Below, piece by piece: positions 7,673 to 16,475 of a stretch of DNA of 64,000 nucleotides. The notes under the pieces are model-generated. The model worked only from the letters and a program-made list of their open reading frames with translations. It searched no databases and was not told where the DNA came from. A program made the position numbers and the translations under genes. The stretch is from CAITSH01 sp025356665 (GTDB taxonomy: Bacteria; Pseudomonadota; Gammaproteobacteria; Burkholderiales; SG8-39), in NCBI GenBank assembly GCA_025356665.1, contig JANXRV010000128.1, forward strand, positions 29,286-93,285, read 5' to 3'. Each line of letters begins with the position of its first letter. Positions within the stretch are counted from its first letter, which is position 1.

Positions 7673-8857
7673 TCACCACATCATGCCGCGCGCCGTCACC
7701 GGCCACAATGCCTTGACGACGCCTTGACGCACGCAAACAAACCAGTCGTGCATGTTAACCGTCGGGTCGCAATGCCCGGGCACCAGCAAGAGCTTTTCAC
7801 CCAGGGCCGGTGCCACCGTTCCCGGCGCCACGCTGATCACGCCGTGCTCGTCCGATGCCTTACGATATTCCAGCCCGGGCCTGCCCGCCACACGCGGCAT
7901 GCCCGAATCGATGCTCGATGCCTTGAGACCTGCGTCGACCACCACGCGATCGGGCGCCGGCGTACTCATAACCGTGGTCAGGATGTGCAAGCTTTGGCCA
8001 AACGCAGGAAAGCCATCCCATTCGTTTAGCTGATAGTCAGCGTCCATAAAAATATAGGAGCCCGGTTGCAGTTCGGTGTAGACGCCGCCGTCTCGCTCGA
8101 ACAAAAAACTGCCGGTGCCGGCACCGGTGACGGTGTCGCAGGCGATGCCCGCCGCAAGGATCAGCTCACGTGTGGCACGGGCTTTTTCGGTCGCCTCAGC
8201 GATCGCGGCGCGCCGTGCCGCGATGCTGCGCAGATGCTGGGCCGAGCCATGGTAGGCGTGCATGCCGGCAAAGCGCAGCCCCGGCGCCGCTGCCACGGCT
8301 TTGGCAAGGGCGAGGGCCGGCGCACCCGGCATCACGCCGCAGCGTGCCGCGCCAACATCAAGCTCTAGGAGCACTTCCAGCCTCACCCCGGCGCCCAGCG
8401 CCGCGGCATTGAGCGCCGCGACGTTCGCCGCACTGTCGGCGCACACGGCGATGCGCGCGCGCTTGGCCAGCGCCACCAACCGTGCAATCTTGACCGCGCC
8501 GACGACTTCGTTGCAAATCAGGATGTCATTGACTCCGCCGAGTACCAGCGCCTCGGCCTCGCTGACTTTCTGGCAGCACACGCCCGCCGCGCCGCCGGCG
8601 ATTTGCGCCTTGGCGATATCGGCCGACTTGTGCGACTTGGCATGTGGCCGCAGTCGCGGACCGGGGCGCGCCCCGTCGCCCCGGACCGCCTCGTTCATCA
8701 ACGCAAGATTGTGCTCGAACACATCAAGATCGAGGATCAGCGCGGGCGTGTCAACTTGCGCCAGAGGCATGCCTATGGTGGCAAGGGTGGCTGGGGTGGC
8801 TGGGGTGGCTGGGGTGGCTGGGGTAGCGAGCGAAGCAGGTGCGGTGGGAGTATTCAT
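7673..8857 (-). CDS. DSD1-family PLP enzyme (D-threonine aldolase / D-serine dehydratase-like)
   Basis: 394 residues, fold type III (alanine-racemase barrel). The PLP lysine is in 'RPHAKSHKS'; the C-terminal metal site is 'VPGHCDPTVNMHDW' (His/Cys as in eukaryotic-type D-serine dehydratase, near the His/Asp of D-threonine aldolase). It should cleave or dehydrate a D-beta-hydroxy amino acid. The N-terminus carries an (Ala-Thr-Pro)n run encoded by a 9-bp tandem repeat, ahead of the conserved 'DTPALILDLDVFEHN'. The ATG at 8857 is the only sensible start; the longer open frame runs into the divergent quinone oxidoreductase. The RidA gene is directly downstream and probably co-transcribed. Confidence 0.88.
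   Translation of the reverse strand: MNTPTAPASLATPATPATPATPATLATIGMPLAQVDTPALILDLDVFEHNLALMNEAVRGDGARPGPRLRPHAKSHKSADIAKAQIAGGAAGVCCQKVSEAEALVLGGVNDILICNEVVGAVKIARLVALAKRARIAVCADSAANVAALNAAALGAGVRLEVLLELDVGAARCGVMPGAPALALAKAVAAAPGLRFAGMHAYHGSAQHLRSIAARRAAIAEATEKARATRELILAAGIACDTVTGAGTGSFLFERDGGVYTELQPGSYIFMDADYQLNEWDGFPAFGQSLHILTTVMSTPAPDRVVVDAGLKASSIDSGMPRVAGRPGLEYRKASDEHGVISVAPGTVAPALGEKLLLVPGHCDPTVNMHDWFVCVRQGVVKALWPVTARGMMW
8777..8830. repeat. 9-bp tandem repeat inside the PLP-enzyme gene
   Basis: Six 9-bp units: GGTGGCAAG, four exact GGTGGCTGG, then GGTAGCGAG on the plus strand. In the minus-strand gene they code for Ala-Thr-Pro triplets at residues about 10-27, so copy-number change would stay in frame and lengthen a linker before the barrel. 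Confidence 0.9.
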
Positions 8858-8951
8858 CTTCAGTCCATGGCTTGTTGACGTGAGGAACGGCCGGCAAGAG
8901 CGCATTCTAACTGGGGTAAAATTGACTATCCCAACGAACCAGAAGAAAAGC

Positions 8952-9929
8952 ATGCGCGCAGTCGAAATCACCACTCCCGGCGAACCCGAGGTGCTCAAAC
9001 TTGGCACCCGTCCCGATCCACAGCCACAGTCAGGCGAAGTCCTGATCAAGGTCGCCGCCGCTGGCGTCAACCGCCCCGACGTACTACAGCGCAAAGGCAA
9101 TTATCCGGTGCCGCCCGGCGCCTCGGACATCCCCGGCCTCGAAGTCGCCGGCACCATTACTGCGCTGGGCAAGGATGTCAGCGGCTGGAAAATCGGCGAC
9201 GAAGTCTGCGCCCTCGTTGCCGGTGGCGGCTATGCCGAGTTATGCACCGCACCCGCAGCGCAAGTACTGCCGCTGCCCAGGGGCTTGTCGATGATCGAGG
9301 CGGCCTCACTGCCGGAAACCTTTTTCACCGTCTGGAGCAACGTGTTTGACCGCGCGAAACTGGCGCCAGGCGAGACGCTACTGGTTCAGGGCGGCTCCTC
9401 GGGCATCGGCGTCACCGCCATCCAGATGGCCAAGGCCTTCGGTCATACCGTCTACGCCACCGCCGGCAGTGCGGGCAAGTGCGCCGCATGCGTGCGCCTT
9501 GGCGCCGACCGCGCCATCAACTACAAGACCGAAGATTTTGTCGCCGTGCTGAAAGAGGCCACCGGCGGCAAGGGCGTCAACGTCATACTTGACATGGTCG
9601 GGGGAGATTATGTCGACCGCGAACTCAAGAGCCTCGCCGACGACGGCCGCATCGTGCTGATCGCCTTCCTCGGCGGCATGAAATCCACGGTGAACCTCAA
9701 CGAAATCCTGCGCCGTCGCCTGGTACTGACCGGCTCGACGCTGCGTCCGCGCCCCATTGACTTCAAGGCTGCGATCGCGCAAAACCTGCGCGATAAGGTT
9801 TGGCCGCTACTCGAAGCCAAAACAATAAAGCCGGAGATTTTCAAGACCTTCGCCCTCGCCGATGCGGCCGAGGCACACACGCTGATGGAATCCTCGCAAC
9901 ACATCGGCAAGATCGTCCTCACCGTTTAG
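8952..9929 (+). CDS. NAD(P)H-quinone oxidoreductase, PIG3/zeta-crystallin family
   Basis: Zinc-independent medium-chain reductase of 325 residues. N-terminal GroES-like domain 'AAAGVNRPDVLQRKGNYPVP' and 'PGLEVAGTI'; NADPH Rossmann motif 'VQGGSSGIGVTAIQMAKA' at about 143-160. 'NEILRRRLVLTGSTLRPR' is diagnostic of the TP53I3/PIG3 group. It reduces quinones by one electron and may protect against redox stress. The start is the ATG at 8952, 94 bp from the divergent PLP-enzyme start. A longer open frame from 8262 is antisense read-through and is rejected. The SDR follows after 9 bp, so they are likely one operon. Confidence 0.92.
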   Translation: MRAVEITTPGEPEVLKLGTRPDPQPQSGEVLIKVAAAGVNRPDVLQRKGNYPVPPGASDIPGLEVAGTITALGKDVSGWKIGDEVCALVAGGGYAELCTAPAAQVLPLPRGLSMIEAASLPETFFTVWSNVFDRAKLAPGETLLVQGGSSGIGVTAIQMAKAFGHTVYATAGSAGKCAACVRLGADRAINYKTEDFVAVLKEATGGKGVNVILDMVGGDYVDRELKSLADDGRIVLIAFLGGMKSTVNLNEILRRRLVLTGSTLRPRPIDFKAAIAQNLRDKVWPLLEAKTIKPEIFKTFALADAAEAHTLMESSQHIGKIVLTV

Positions 9930-9938
9930 GCGGGCGTC

Positions 9939-10820
9939 ATGTTCCAACCGGGCATACTCAAGGGCAAGCGCATCCTGGTCACCGGCGGCGGCACCGGCCT
10001 CGGGCGTGAAATCGCGGCCCAATACCTCGGCCTTGGCGCCGACATCATCATTTGCGGACGGCGAAAATCGGTGCTCGATGAAACCGCCACAGCCTTGATG
10101 CAGGCGCACGGCGGTGTGGTCAGCACCCGCGCCGTGGATATCCGTGACGCCCTCGCCGTCGACGCCATGGTGCAGTCCATCTGGGACGAGGGCGGCCCCC
10201 TCACGGGGCTGGTCAATAACGCCGCAGGCAATTTCATCAGCCGCACCGAAGACCTGTCGCCGCGCGGCTTTGACGCCATCGCCAACATTGTTTTGCACGG
10301 CACGTTTTATATGACGCAGGCGGTGGGCAAGCGCTGGATCGCCGGAGGGCACAAGGGCAGCGTGATCTCGATTGTGGTGACTTGGGTCTGGACCGGTTCG
10401 CCCTTCGTCGTGCCCTCGGCCATGGCCAAGGCCGGCGTGCATGTGATGACACAGTCCCTGGCTGTGGAGTGGGGTCGCCACGGCATCCGTCTCAACGCCA
10501 TTGCGCCGGGCACCATCCCGACAGAGGGCATGAGCCAGCGCCTCGCGCCCGGCCAGCAGGACCACGGCGATGCCGTGGCCAAGGCCAACCCCATGGGCCG
10601 CGTCGGGCAGATGCACGAACTGCAAAACCTCGCCACCTTCCTGATGGCCGATGGCTGCGAATGGCTGTCGGGTCAGACCATCGCACTCGACGGGGCCGGC
10701 TGGCAGGCCAACGGCGGCTCCTTCAAGGAGCTGTTCGCTTGGGGGGACACCGAGTGGACGAGCGCGCGCGCAGCCATCAAAAGTCAGGACGACAAAGACA
10801 AGGCGCAGCGACCAGCCTAG
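9939..10820 (+). CDS. SDR-family oxidoreductase, 2,4-dienoyl-CoA reductase-like
   Basis: 293 residues with the dinucleotide motif 'VTGGGTGLGREIA', 'NNAAGNF' and the C-terminal 'LSGQTIALDGAGWQ'. At the usual YxxxK site the sequence is 'SAMAKAGV': Tyr is replaced by Ser while Lys is kept. This is the pattern of peroxisomal/mitochondrial-type dienoyl-CoA reductases, so reduction of an enoyl- or dienoyl-CoA with NADPH is more likely than alcohol oxidation. It starts 9 bp after the quinone oxidoreductase stop and precedes the Bug receptor by 72 bp. Confidence 0.9.
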   Translation: MFQPGILKGKRILVTGGGTGLGREIAAQYLGLGADIIICGRRKSVLDETATALMQAHGGVVSTRAVDIRDALAVDAMVQSIWDEGGPLTGLVNNAAGNFISRTEDLSPRGFDAIANIVLHGTFYMTQAVGKRWIAGGHKGSVISIVVTWVWTGSPFVVPSAMAKAGVHVMTQSLAVEWGRHGIRLNAIAPGTIPTEGMSQRLAPGQQDHGDAVAKANPMGRVGQMHELQNLATFLMADGCEWLSGQTIALDGAGWQANGGSFKELFAWGDTEWTSARAAIKSQDDKDKAQRPA

Positions 10821-10892
10821 GTCGATCGCCCGGAAAGCCGCTCCAGACGGGCATTTCCAGCTGTCGGTGTGGCGAAAACAGGAGGAAATAAA

Positions 10893-11885
10893 ATGAAAAA
10901 AAACATTCCCGCCCGTTCGCTGGTTCTTCTGCTCGCCGCCCTAATCCTGGCAAGCCTGGCACTGACGCTGCCGACGAATGCCGGCGCGCAAGCCTATCCG
11001 TCCAAACCGATACGCCTGATCACGCCTTTCGCACCCGGCGGAGGCACCGACTTCGTCGCGCGGCTGATCGCGCAAAAGTTGACGGAAAAACTGGGCCAGC
11101 AAGTCATGGTCGACAACAAACCGGGAGCCGGCAGCAACCTGGGCACCGAACTCGCGCTCAAGTCGCCGCCAGACGGCTACACCCTGCTGGTCACACCGGC
11201 GAGCTATACCGTCAATCCGAATATCTACAAGCTTAACTTCGACCCGATAAACGACATCACGCCCATCGTGCAGATCTCCTCCGGGCCCTACATCGTCGCC
11301 GTGCATCCATCGCTGCCGGTAAAAACCCTTAAAGACCTGGTCGACTACGCCAAGGCCAATCCGGACAAGCTCTCTTACGGTTCCGCAGGTAACGGCAGCT
11401 CCACCCACCTTGCCACCGAGTTTTTTCTCGACGTCGCAAAGATCAAGATGCTGCACATCCCCTACAAGGGCACCGGCCCCGCGCTCAACGACACCATCGC
11501 CGGCAATGTCCAGGTGATATTCGGCAGCGTCGCCGCCACGCTGCAATTCGTCAAATCGGGGCGCCTGCGCGCCCTCGCCGTGACCACACCGCAACGCATC
11601 AGCGCCGAACCGGATGTGCCCACCGTCGCCGAATCAGGCTTTCCCAGCTATGAGGTCACCAACTGGAGCGGCCTCTCCGGCCCCAGGGGCCTGCCCCGGG
11701 AGATCGTGGATCGCATCAACCGCGAAGTAAACGAAATCATCAAGGGCGCCGATGTCACCAAGGTGCTGGCCGCCGACGGCCTCAGTCCGGCCGGCGGATC
11801 GGTCGAACGGTTCACCAACATCATCAACACGGAAATCCCGCGCTGGAACCGCGTCGTCAAATCATCGGGCGCCAAAATAGACTAG
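10893..11885 (+). CDS. Bug-family tripartite tricarboxylate transporter substrate-binding protein
   Basis: 330 residues: Sec signal peptide to about residue 33 ('NAGAQA|YPSKP'), then the mature fold with 'IRLITPFAPGGGTDFVARL', 'VDNKPGAGSNLGTE' and 'DGYTLLVTPAS', all typical of Bug receptors that bind carboxylates in the periplasm. The TctA/TctB membrane genes are absent, as for most of the many orphan Bug genes in Burkholderiales relatives. The start is set by AGGAGGAAATAAA before the ATG. The ligand is unknown; the neighbours suggest an organic acid fed to acyl-CoA metabolism. Confidence 0.93.
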   Translation: MKKNIPARSLVLLLAALILASLALTLPTNAGAQAYPSKPIRLITPFAPGGGTDFVARLIAQKLTEKLGQQVMVDNKPGAGSNLGTELALKSPPDGYTLLVTPASYTVNPNIYKLNFDPINDITPIVQISSGPYIVAVHPSLPVKTLKDLVDYAKANPDKLSYGSAGNGSSTHLATEFFLDVAKIKMLHIPYKGTGPALNDTIAGNVQVIFGSVAATLQFVKSGRLRALAVTTPQRISAEPDVPTVAESGFPSYEVTNWSGLSGPRGLPREIVDRINREVNEIIKGADVTKVLAADGLSPAGGSVERFTNIINTEIPRWNRVVKSSGAKID

Positions 11886-11948
11886 GCTGTCATTGGCAAG
11901 CTCATTGCAATACGCTCTCATCGAAAAAAACAGTCAGGGGAAAATTCA

Positions 11949-12860
11949 ATGCTGATCGGAATGACTGGCCTCGGGCGCATGGGCGCGAACATGTCACGGC
12001 GGCTCGCCAGAGGCGGCGCGAAGGTCTGCGGCCATGACCGCAACGACGCACTCGCCTCAATGCTTGCGGCGGAGGCCGGCTTCAGGCCGGCGGACACATT
12101 AAAGGCACTGGTCGCCGCCCTGCCCGCGCCGCGCGTAATCTGGATGATGTTGCCCGCGGGTGATGCGACGCAATCGACCATAGACGCGCTGCTGCCGCTG
12201 CTGGCCAAAGGCGATGTACTGGTGGACGGTGGCAACGCCAATTACAAGGATAGCCTGCGCCGCGGCGCAGAGCTCAGACTGCACGGCATCGCGTTTGTCG
12301 ATGCCGGCGTATCGGGCGGCGTATGGGGCCTTGCCAACGGCTATTGCCTGATGCTGGGCGGCGACAAGGACGCCATCGCACGCGTCGCGCCCTTTATCAA
12401 ACTACTGGCACCGACCCCGGACAGCGGCTGGCTGCACTGCGGGCCGGCCGGCAGCGGCCACTTTGTCAAAATGGTCCACAACGGCATCGAATACGGCATG
12501 ATGCAAGCCCTCGCCGAGGGCTTTGCGCTGCTCGATGCGAAAAAAGAGCTGCAGCTCGACACCGCCGCAATCGGCGAACTATGGCGCCATGGCAGCGTGG
12601 TGCGCTCCTGGCTGCTCGACCTGACCGCCGACGCCCTGGGCAAGAACAACAGTATGGCCGGCATCAAACCGGTGGTCGCCGACTCGGGCGAAGGTCGCTG
12701 GGCCGTGGATGAGGCCGTATCGCTGGGTGTGCCCACCCCTGTGATCGCCATGGCTTTGATGACGCGCTTCGCCAGTCAGGGAAGGGACGACTACAGCGCC
12801 AGGCTGTTGGCGATGATGCGCGCAGGTTTTGGCGGCCACGCTATCCAAGCCGACAAGTAA
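11949..12860 (+). CDS. gnd: 6-phosphogluconate dehydrogenase, short NAD-type
   Basis: 303 residues. N-terminal Rossmann 'IGMTGLGRMGANMSRRLARGG'; 'DGGNANYKDSLRRG' binds the phosphosugar; 'VDAGVSGGVWGLANGYCLMLGG' and 'SGHFVKMVHNGIEYGMMQALAEG' hold the catalytic Lys and Glu. The short C-terminus identifies the ~300-residue class (GndA/YqeC-like) rather than the 470-residue form. It oxidatively decarboxylates 6-phosphogluconate to ribulose 5-phosphate. Its TAA stop overlaps the ATG of gluQRS by one base, implying translational coupling. Confidence 0.9.
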   Translation: MLIGMTGLGRMGANMSRRLARGGAKVCGHDRNDALASMLAAEAGFRPADTLKALVAALPAPRVIWMMLPAGDATQSTIDALLPLLAKGDVLVDGGNANYKDSLRRGAELRLHGIAFVDAGVSGGVWGLANGYCLMLGGDKDAIARVAPFIKLLAPTPDSGWLHCGPAGSGHFVKMVHNGIEYGMMQALAEGFALLDAKKELQLDTAAIGELWRHGSVVRSWLLDLTADALGKNNSMAGIKPVVADSGEGRWAVDEAVSLGVPTPVIAMALMTRFASQGRDDYSARLLAMMRAGFGGHAIQADK

Positions 12861-12922
12861 TGTCCCGTATGTCCCGCATGTCCCGTATGTCCCGTATGTC
12901 CCGCATGTCCCGTATGTCGCAC
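12860..12922. repeat. 9-bp tandem repeat at the gluQRS start
   Basis: Seven 9-bp units of the form ATGTCCCGY (the last is ATGTCGCAC). Each unit carries an in-frame ATG, so the gene has seven candidate initiation codons (12860, 12869, 12878, 12887, 12896, 12905, 12914) and an N-terminus of Met-Ser-Arg repeats. Confidence 0.92.
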
Positions 12923-13810
12923 TACAGGGGCCGCTTCGCGCCCTCCCCGACCGGCCCCCTGCATTTCGGATCACTCGTGGCTGCAACCGGCAGCTATCTG
13001 GAGGCGCACTCGCACGGCGGCGAGTGGCTGGTGCGCATGGAAGATATTGACCGGCCACGCGAGCAAGCCGGCGCCGCTGCGGCGATATTTTCCGCACTTA
13101 AAGCGCATGGCTTCGCCTGGAACGACCAGATCCTGTACCAAAGCCGGCGCACCGCCGCGTACCAGTCGGCCCTGGAACAGCTTGGCGCCGCCGGCCACAC
13201 CTACCCTTGCGCCTGCTCGCGCCGTGAAATCGGCGACAGCCTGCTCGCCCCCGACGGCACGCCCATCTATCCGGGCACCTGCCGCGGGGGCCTCGCGACG
13301 GGTAAAAGCGCGCGCTCGGTGCGCGTGCGTGTCGGCAATACGCAAATCACGTTTGAAGATGCGATACAGGGCACGGTCATGCAGGCGCTGGCGCAAGACT
13401 CGGGGGATTTTTTGCTCCATCGCGCCGACGGCTTGTTCGCCTACCAACTGGCGGTGGTGGTCGATGACGCCGAGCAAGGCGTGACCCATGTGGTGCGCGG
13501 CGCCGACCTGCTCGATTCGACGCCACGGCAGATTTTTTTGCACGGACTTCTCGGTTACCCGGTCCCGCGCTACGCCCATTTGCCACTCGCCCTCAACGCC
13601 GGCGGAGAAAAGCTATCCAAGCAAACCCTGGCCGCACCGCTCGATGCGCTGCGGCCGGCGGCCAACCTCGTCGCCGCGCTCAATTTTCTTGGCCAGGCCG
13701 CGCCAGCGGCCCTCATTGAAAGTCCGGTCGGCGAGGTGTGGCGTTGGGCGCTGGCGCACTGGCAGCTGTCACGAATACCGCGACGCAAGGCCTTGGCGGC
13801 GGGCTTTTGA
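12860..13810 (+). CDS. gluQ: glutamyl-Q tRNA(Asp) synthetase
   Basis: 316 residues from the first ATG. Truncated class I GluRS paralogue that attaches glutamate to queuosine-34 of tRNA-Asp. Motifs: 'GRFAPSPTGPLHFGSLVAA' (HxGH variant), a zinc-type 'CACSRREI...GTC' cluster near residues 115-140, and 'KLSKQTLA' (KMSKS variant). It lacks the GluRS anticodon-binding domain, as expected. The conserved protein begins at about residue 20 ('SHYRGRFAPSP'); what precedes it is the Met-Ser-Arg repeat, so the true start may be any of seven ATGs, with the last (12914) giving the most usual length. Confidence 0.92.
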   Translation: MSRMSRMSRMSRMSRMSRMSHYRGRFAPSPTGPLHFGSLVAATGSYLEAHSHGGEWLVRMEDIDRPREQAGAAAAIFSALKAHGFAWNDQILYQSRRTAAYQSALEQLGAAGHTYPCACSRREIGDSLLAPDGTPIYPGTCRGGLATGKSARSVRVRVGNTQITFEDAIQGTVMQALAQDSGDFLLHRADGLFAYQLAVVVDDAEQGVTHVVRGADLLDSTPRQIFLHGLLGYPVPRYAHLPLALNAGGEKLSKQTLAAPLDALRPAANLVAALNFLGQAAPAALIESPVGEVWRWALAHWQLSRIPRRKALAAGF

Positions 13811-13877
13811 GACTTCCGACACCATGGGTGCACGCACATCGCGCGCGTCCACAACCCCTCAAGAAATCACAACCGAC

Positions 13878-14273
13878 ATGACACTGCCCAGCGAAATTTC
13901 ATTGCTCGAAACGGCCGGACGGCTTCTGCTGGTTATTTTCTTCATCGTCGCGGGGCTCTCCAACATGACACCCGCGCGCATACGCGACCATATCGAGCGC
14001 ATGGCTGCGGGCGGCGTGCCTGCAGCGACCCCGGTCTTCTGGCTCGGCATTGCGCTGCAGTTCACCGGCTGCGCGCTGCTACTCACAGGCTGGCACGCCA
14101 ATATCGGCGCGCTATGCCTGATCATTTTCACCCTCACCGCCACCGCGATTTTTCACCGCTTCTGGTTGCTGGATGACCCGATAAAACGTAACCTCGCCAG
14201 GCTTTTTTTTCTCAACAACACGGCAATCACCGGCGGCCTGCTACTGTTGCTTGCCAATATGCAGATGGCCTGA
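13878..14273 (+). CDS. DoxX-family membrane protein
   Basis: 131 residues with four predicted transmembrane helices ('LLETAGRLLLVIFFIVAGL', 'WLGIALQFTGCALLLTGW', 'IGALCLIIFTLTATAIF', 'NTAITGGLLLLLA') and the DoxX-like sequence 'HRFWLLDDP'. Family members sit in the inner membrane and some link to quinone or thiosulfate oxidation, but most are uncharacterised. The ATG at 13878 begins just before the first helix; an ATG at 13824 would add a polar extension. A terminator-like hairpin follows at 14302. Confidence 0.8.
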   Translation: MTLPSEISLLETAGRLLLVIFFIVAGLSNMTPARIRDHIERMAAGGVPAATPVFWLGIALQFTGCALLLTGWHANIGALCLIIFTLTATAIFHRFWLLDDPIKRNLARLFFLNNTAITGGLLLLLANMQMA

Positions 14274-14301
14274 GGCCGCGCGCAAGGCCGGGGCACAACG
14301 A

Positions 14302-14332
14302 CTGAAAACGCCCGTCTGGCGCGGGTTTCCAG
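14302..14332. terminator. hairpin after DoxX gene
   Basis: CTGAAAACGCCCG / CGCGGGTTTCCAG: an imperfect stem of about 11 pairs, without a T-run. The arms are nearly the same as those of the hairpin at 51701-51731, so this may be a dispersed repeat that doubles as a terminator. Confidence 0.5.
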
Positions 14333-14378
14333 CCTAGCTTGTGCGAAAATAAACAACACGGAATTAACCACAACCACG

Positions 14379-15536
14379 ATGAGCCCAGCAAACCCACCGC
14401 GAAATTTTCCACAAAAATACCCCGCCGCCTTCATGCGCGGCGGCACCAGCAAGGCACTGATGTTTCATGCGCGCGACCTGCCGGCCTCGCGCGCCGAATG
14501 GGATGCGATTTTTCTCGCCGTGATGGGCAGCCCCGACCCCGCCGGACGGCAACTCGACGGCATGGGCGGCGGACTGTCGTCACTGTCAAAGGTCTGCGTG
14601 CTCTCACCCTCGTCGCGGCCCGATGCCGACATCGATTACACCTTCGCCCAGGTGCAAATCCGGGAGTCCGTAGTCGATTACAGCGGCAACTGCGGCAACA
14701 TGTCTTCGGCTATTGGGCCGTTCGCGGTGGAAGAAGGCCTGGTGTGCCCCGAGGACGGCGAGGCGATGGTGCGTATTTTCAACACCAACACGCAAAAAAT
14801 AATTCACGCCACATTCGACGTACGCGATGGCCGCCCGCTGGTCTGCGGGGGGCTTGCGATTCCCGGAGTGGCGGGCAGCGGCGCACCCATACGCCTGGAC
14901 TTCATCGAGCCCGGTGGTGCCGCCACCGGAGCGCTGCTGCCCACGGGCAACACGCGTGACACGCTGGACATCCCGGGTCTGGGCGCGATCGAAGTGTCGA
15001 TGATCGACGCCGCGAACGCATGCGTGTTTGTCGCCGCGCGCACGCTGGGACTTCGCGGTGTGGAGATGCCAGAGGAACTTGAGCGCAATACCACGCTGCT
15101 GGAAAAACTCGCCGCCATCCGCTTGCATGCCTCGGTGGCCATGGGCATAGCCCCGGACATCACCAGTGCGCGCGCCAAGGCCGCCGTGCCCTTCATCGGC
15201 TTTGTATCGCCGGCGCAAGACTCGCCCTTGCTCTCCGGCGGCACGCTCGCTGCGACGGACATCGATTTGACCGCGCGCTTTTTGTCCAGCGGCCAGCCCC
15301 ATCGCGCCCTGCCACTTGCGGCGTCGCTGTGCACCGCCGTTGCAGCGCGCATCGAAGGCAGCCTCGTGCATGCTGTCTGTGCAAACGGCGCAGCGCAGCG
15401 CCTGCGCCTTGGCATGCCCTCAGGGGTGCTGAGCGTGGGCGCCGAAGTCCGGCGTGACGGCGCCTTGTGGCATGCGACACGCGGCTCCTTTTATCGCACC
15501 GCGCGACGTTTGTTCGACGGCTTTGTATACGCCTGA
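14379..15536 (+). CDS. PrpF-family protein (4-oxalomesaconate tautomerase / aconitate isomerase-like)
   Basis: 385 residues, two diaminopimelate-epimerase-like halves. Diagnostic segments: 'FMRGGTSKALMFHA' near residue 18, 'GRQLDGMGGGLSSLSKVCVL', where the Lys matches the catalytic Lys of PrpF, and 'DYSGNCGNMSSAIGPFA' with the conserved Cys. Members isomerise double bonds in tricarboxylates (PrpF with AcnD in 2-methylcitrate metabolism; GalD in gallate breakdown). No prp or gal genes are nearby, so the substrate is open. It converges on the EamA gene with a 9-bp gap. Confidence 0.9.
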   Translation: MSPANPPRNFPQKYPAAFMRGGTSKALMFHARDLPASRAEWDAIFLAVMGSPDPAGRQLDGMGGGLSSLSKVCVLSPSSRPDADIDYTFAQVQIRESVVDYSGNCGNMSSAIGPFAVEEGLVCPEDGEAMVRIFNTNTQKIIHATFDVRDGRPLVCGGLAIPGVAGSGAPIRLDFIEPGGAATGALLPTGNTRDTLDIPGLGAIEVSMIDAANACVFVAARTLGLRGVEMPEELERNTTLLEKLAAIRLHASVAMGIAPDITSARAKAAVPFIGFVSPAQDSPLLSGGTLAATDIDLTARFLSSGQPHRALPLAASLCTAVAARIEGSLVHAVCANGAAQRLRLGMPSGVLSVGAEVRRDGALWHATRGSFYRTARRLFDGFVYA

Positions 15537-15545
15537 GGGCGCAGA

Positions 15546-16475
15546 TCAGCCCGGATCGTTCGCCGCGCGCGAAAAGCGCCGCAGCATGCCGGGCGGCAGC
15601 ATGACAGTCGCCAGCGCCGCCAGCACCATGACCAGCGCCGCCATATCCTGCCAGTGCAGGATCTCGCCGAGGAAGATCACACCGCTGAACACGCCGACCA
15701 CCGGAGTCATCAATATCGACAGCGTGGACACGCCGACCGGCGCACTAAGGGCGATTTTGGCGAACACCCAGTAACAGAACACAAAGGCAATGAGCATGTT
15801 GTAAATAGTGCCGGTGAGCGGCCAGAACGACAGACGCATCAAGTCGAAGCTGCCCGGTTCGACAAATATCGCGCCCAAACAAATTGGAATGCCGCCTATC
15901 AGCATCTGCCAACCGATATAAGGGGTCAGCGGCATGGCCACCGGCCAGCGCTTCATCACCACCACGCCGAAAGCCCAGATCACCGCCGAGAAAATCATCA
16001 GCATTGCTCCGAGCGGCGCGCGTTGCAAAGACGCGAATTCTGTCGAGAACAGCAACAGCATGCCCCCCATGCCAAGCAACAGGCCGGTGATACGCCGGCG
16101 CGTGAGTTTTTCCCGCAGCAGCCAGGCCGAGAACAGCACGCCCCAAACCGGCATGGTGTAAGCGAGGATGGCCGCGCGACCGGAGGCCATCATTGGGATG
16201 CCGAATACGGCAAGGATGTTCCAGCCCGTTATATTGAGCAGGGCGATCGCTGTCAGCCGCCCCCACTGCCCCCTGGGCACGCGCATGTTCTGTCCGCTTG
16301 CCCAGGCGATGGCGAACAGGCCGATGACGCCAGCCAGTGCACACCAACTGCGAAAATGCAACGGTGGGATTTCAACCAGCGTGACCTTGAGCACGGGCCA
16401 ATTGACGCCCCAGAAGAATGTCATCAGCGCGAGCAAACCGATGGCCTGCCGCGGGAATATTGGGTTAGCGCTCAC
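15546..16475 (-). CDS. EamA/DMT-family transporter (second of tandem pair)
   Basis: 309 residues, ten predicted helices in two EamA repeats. Typical marks: 'FFWGVNWPVLKVTLVEIPPLHFRS' (first repeat) and 'LTPVVGVFSGVIFLGE' (second). The start is GTG at 16475 because it overlaps the preceding gene's TGA in a GTGA junction; the longer open frame runs back inside that gene. It has the same length as its neighbour and many shared motifs, so the two look like a tandem duplication that may work together or have split substrates. Metabolite efflux is usual for the family. Confidence 0.88.
   Translation of the reverse strand: MSANPIFPRQAIGLLALMTFFWGVNWPVLKVTLVEIPPLHFRSWCALAGVIGLFAIAWASGQNMRVPRGQWGRLTAIALLNITGWNILAVFGIPMMASGRAAILAYTMPVWGVLFSAWLLREKLTRRRITGLLLGMGGMLLLFSTEFASLQRAPLGAMLMIFSAVIWAFGVVVMKRWPVAMPLTPYIGWQMLIGGIPICLGAIFVEPGSFDLMRLSFWPLTGTIYNMLIAFVFCYWVFAKIALSAPVGVSTLSILMTPVVGVFSGVIFLGEILHWQDMAALVMVLAALATVMLPPGMLRRFSRAANDPG

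Noticed and set aside
8262..8951. N-terminal extension of the quinone oxidoreductase frame
   Set aside because: It is antisense to the PLP-enzyme gene; the reductase fold begins exactly at 8952.
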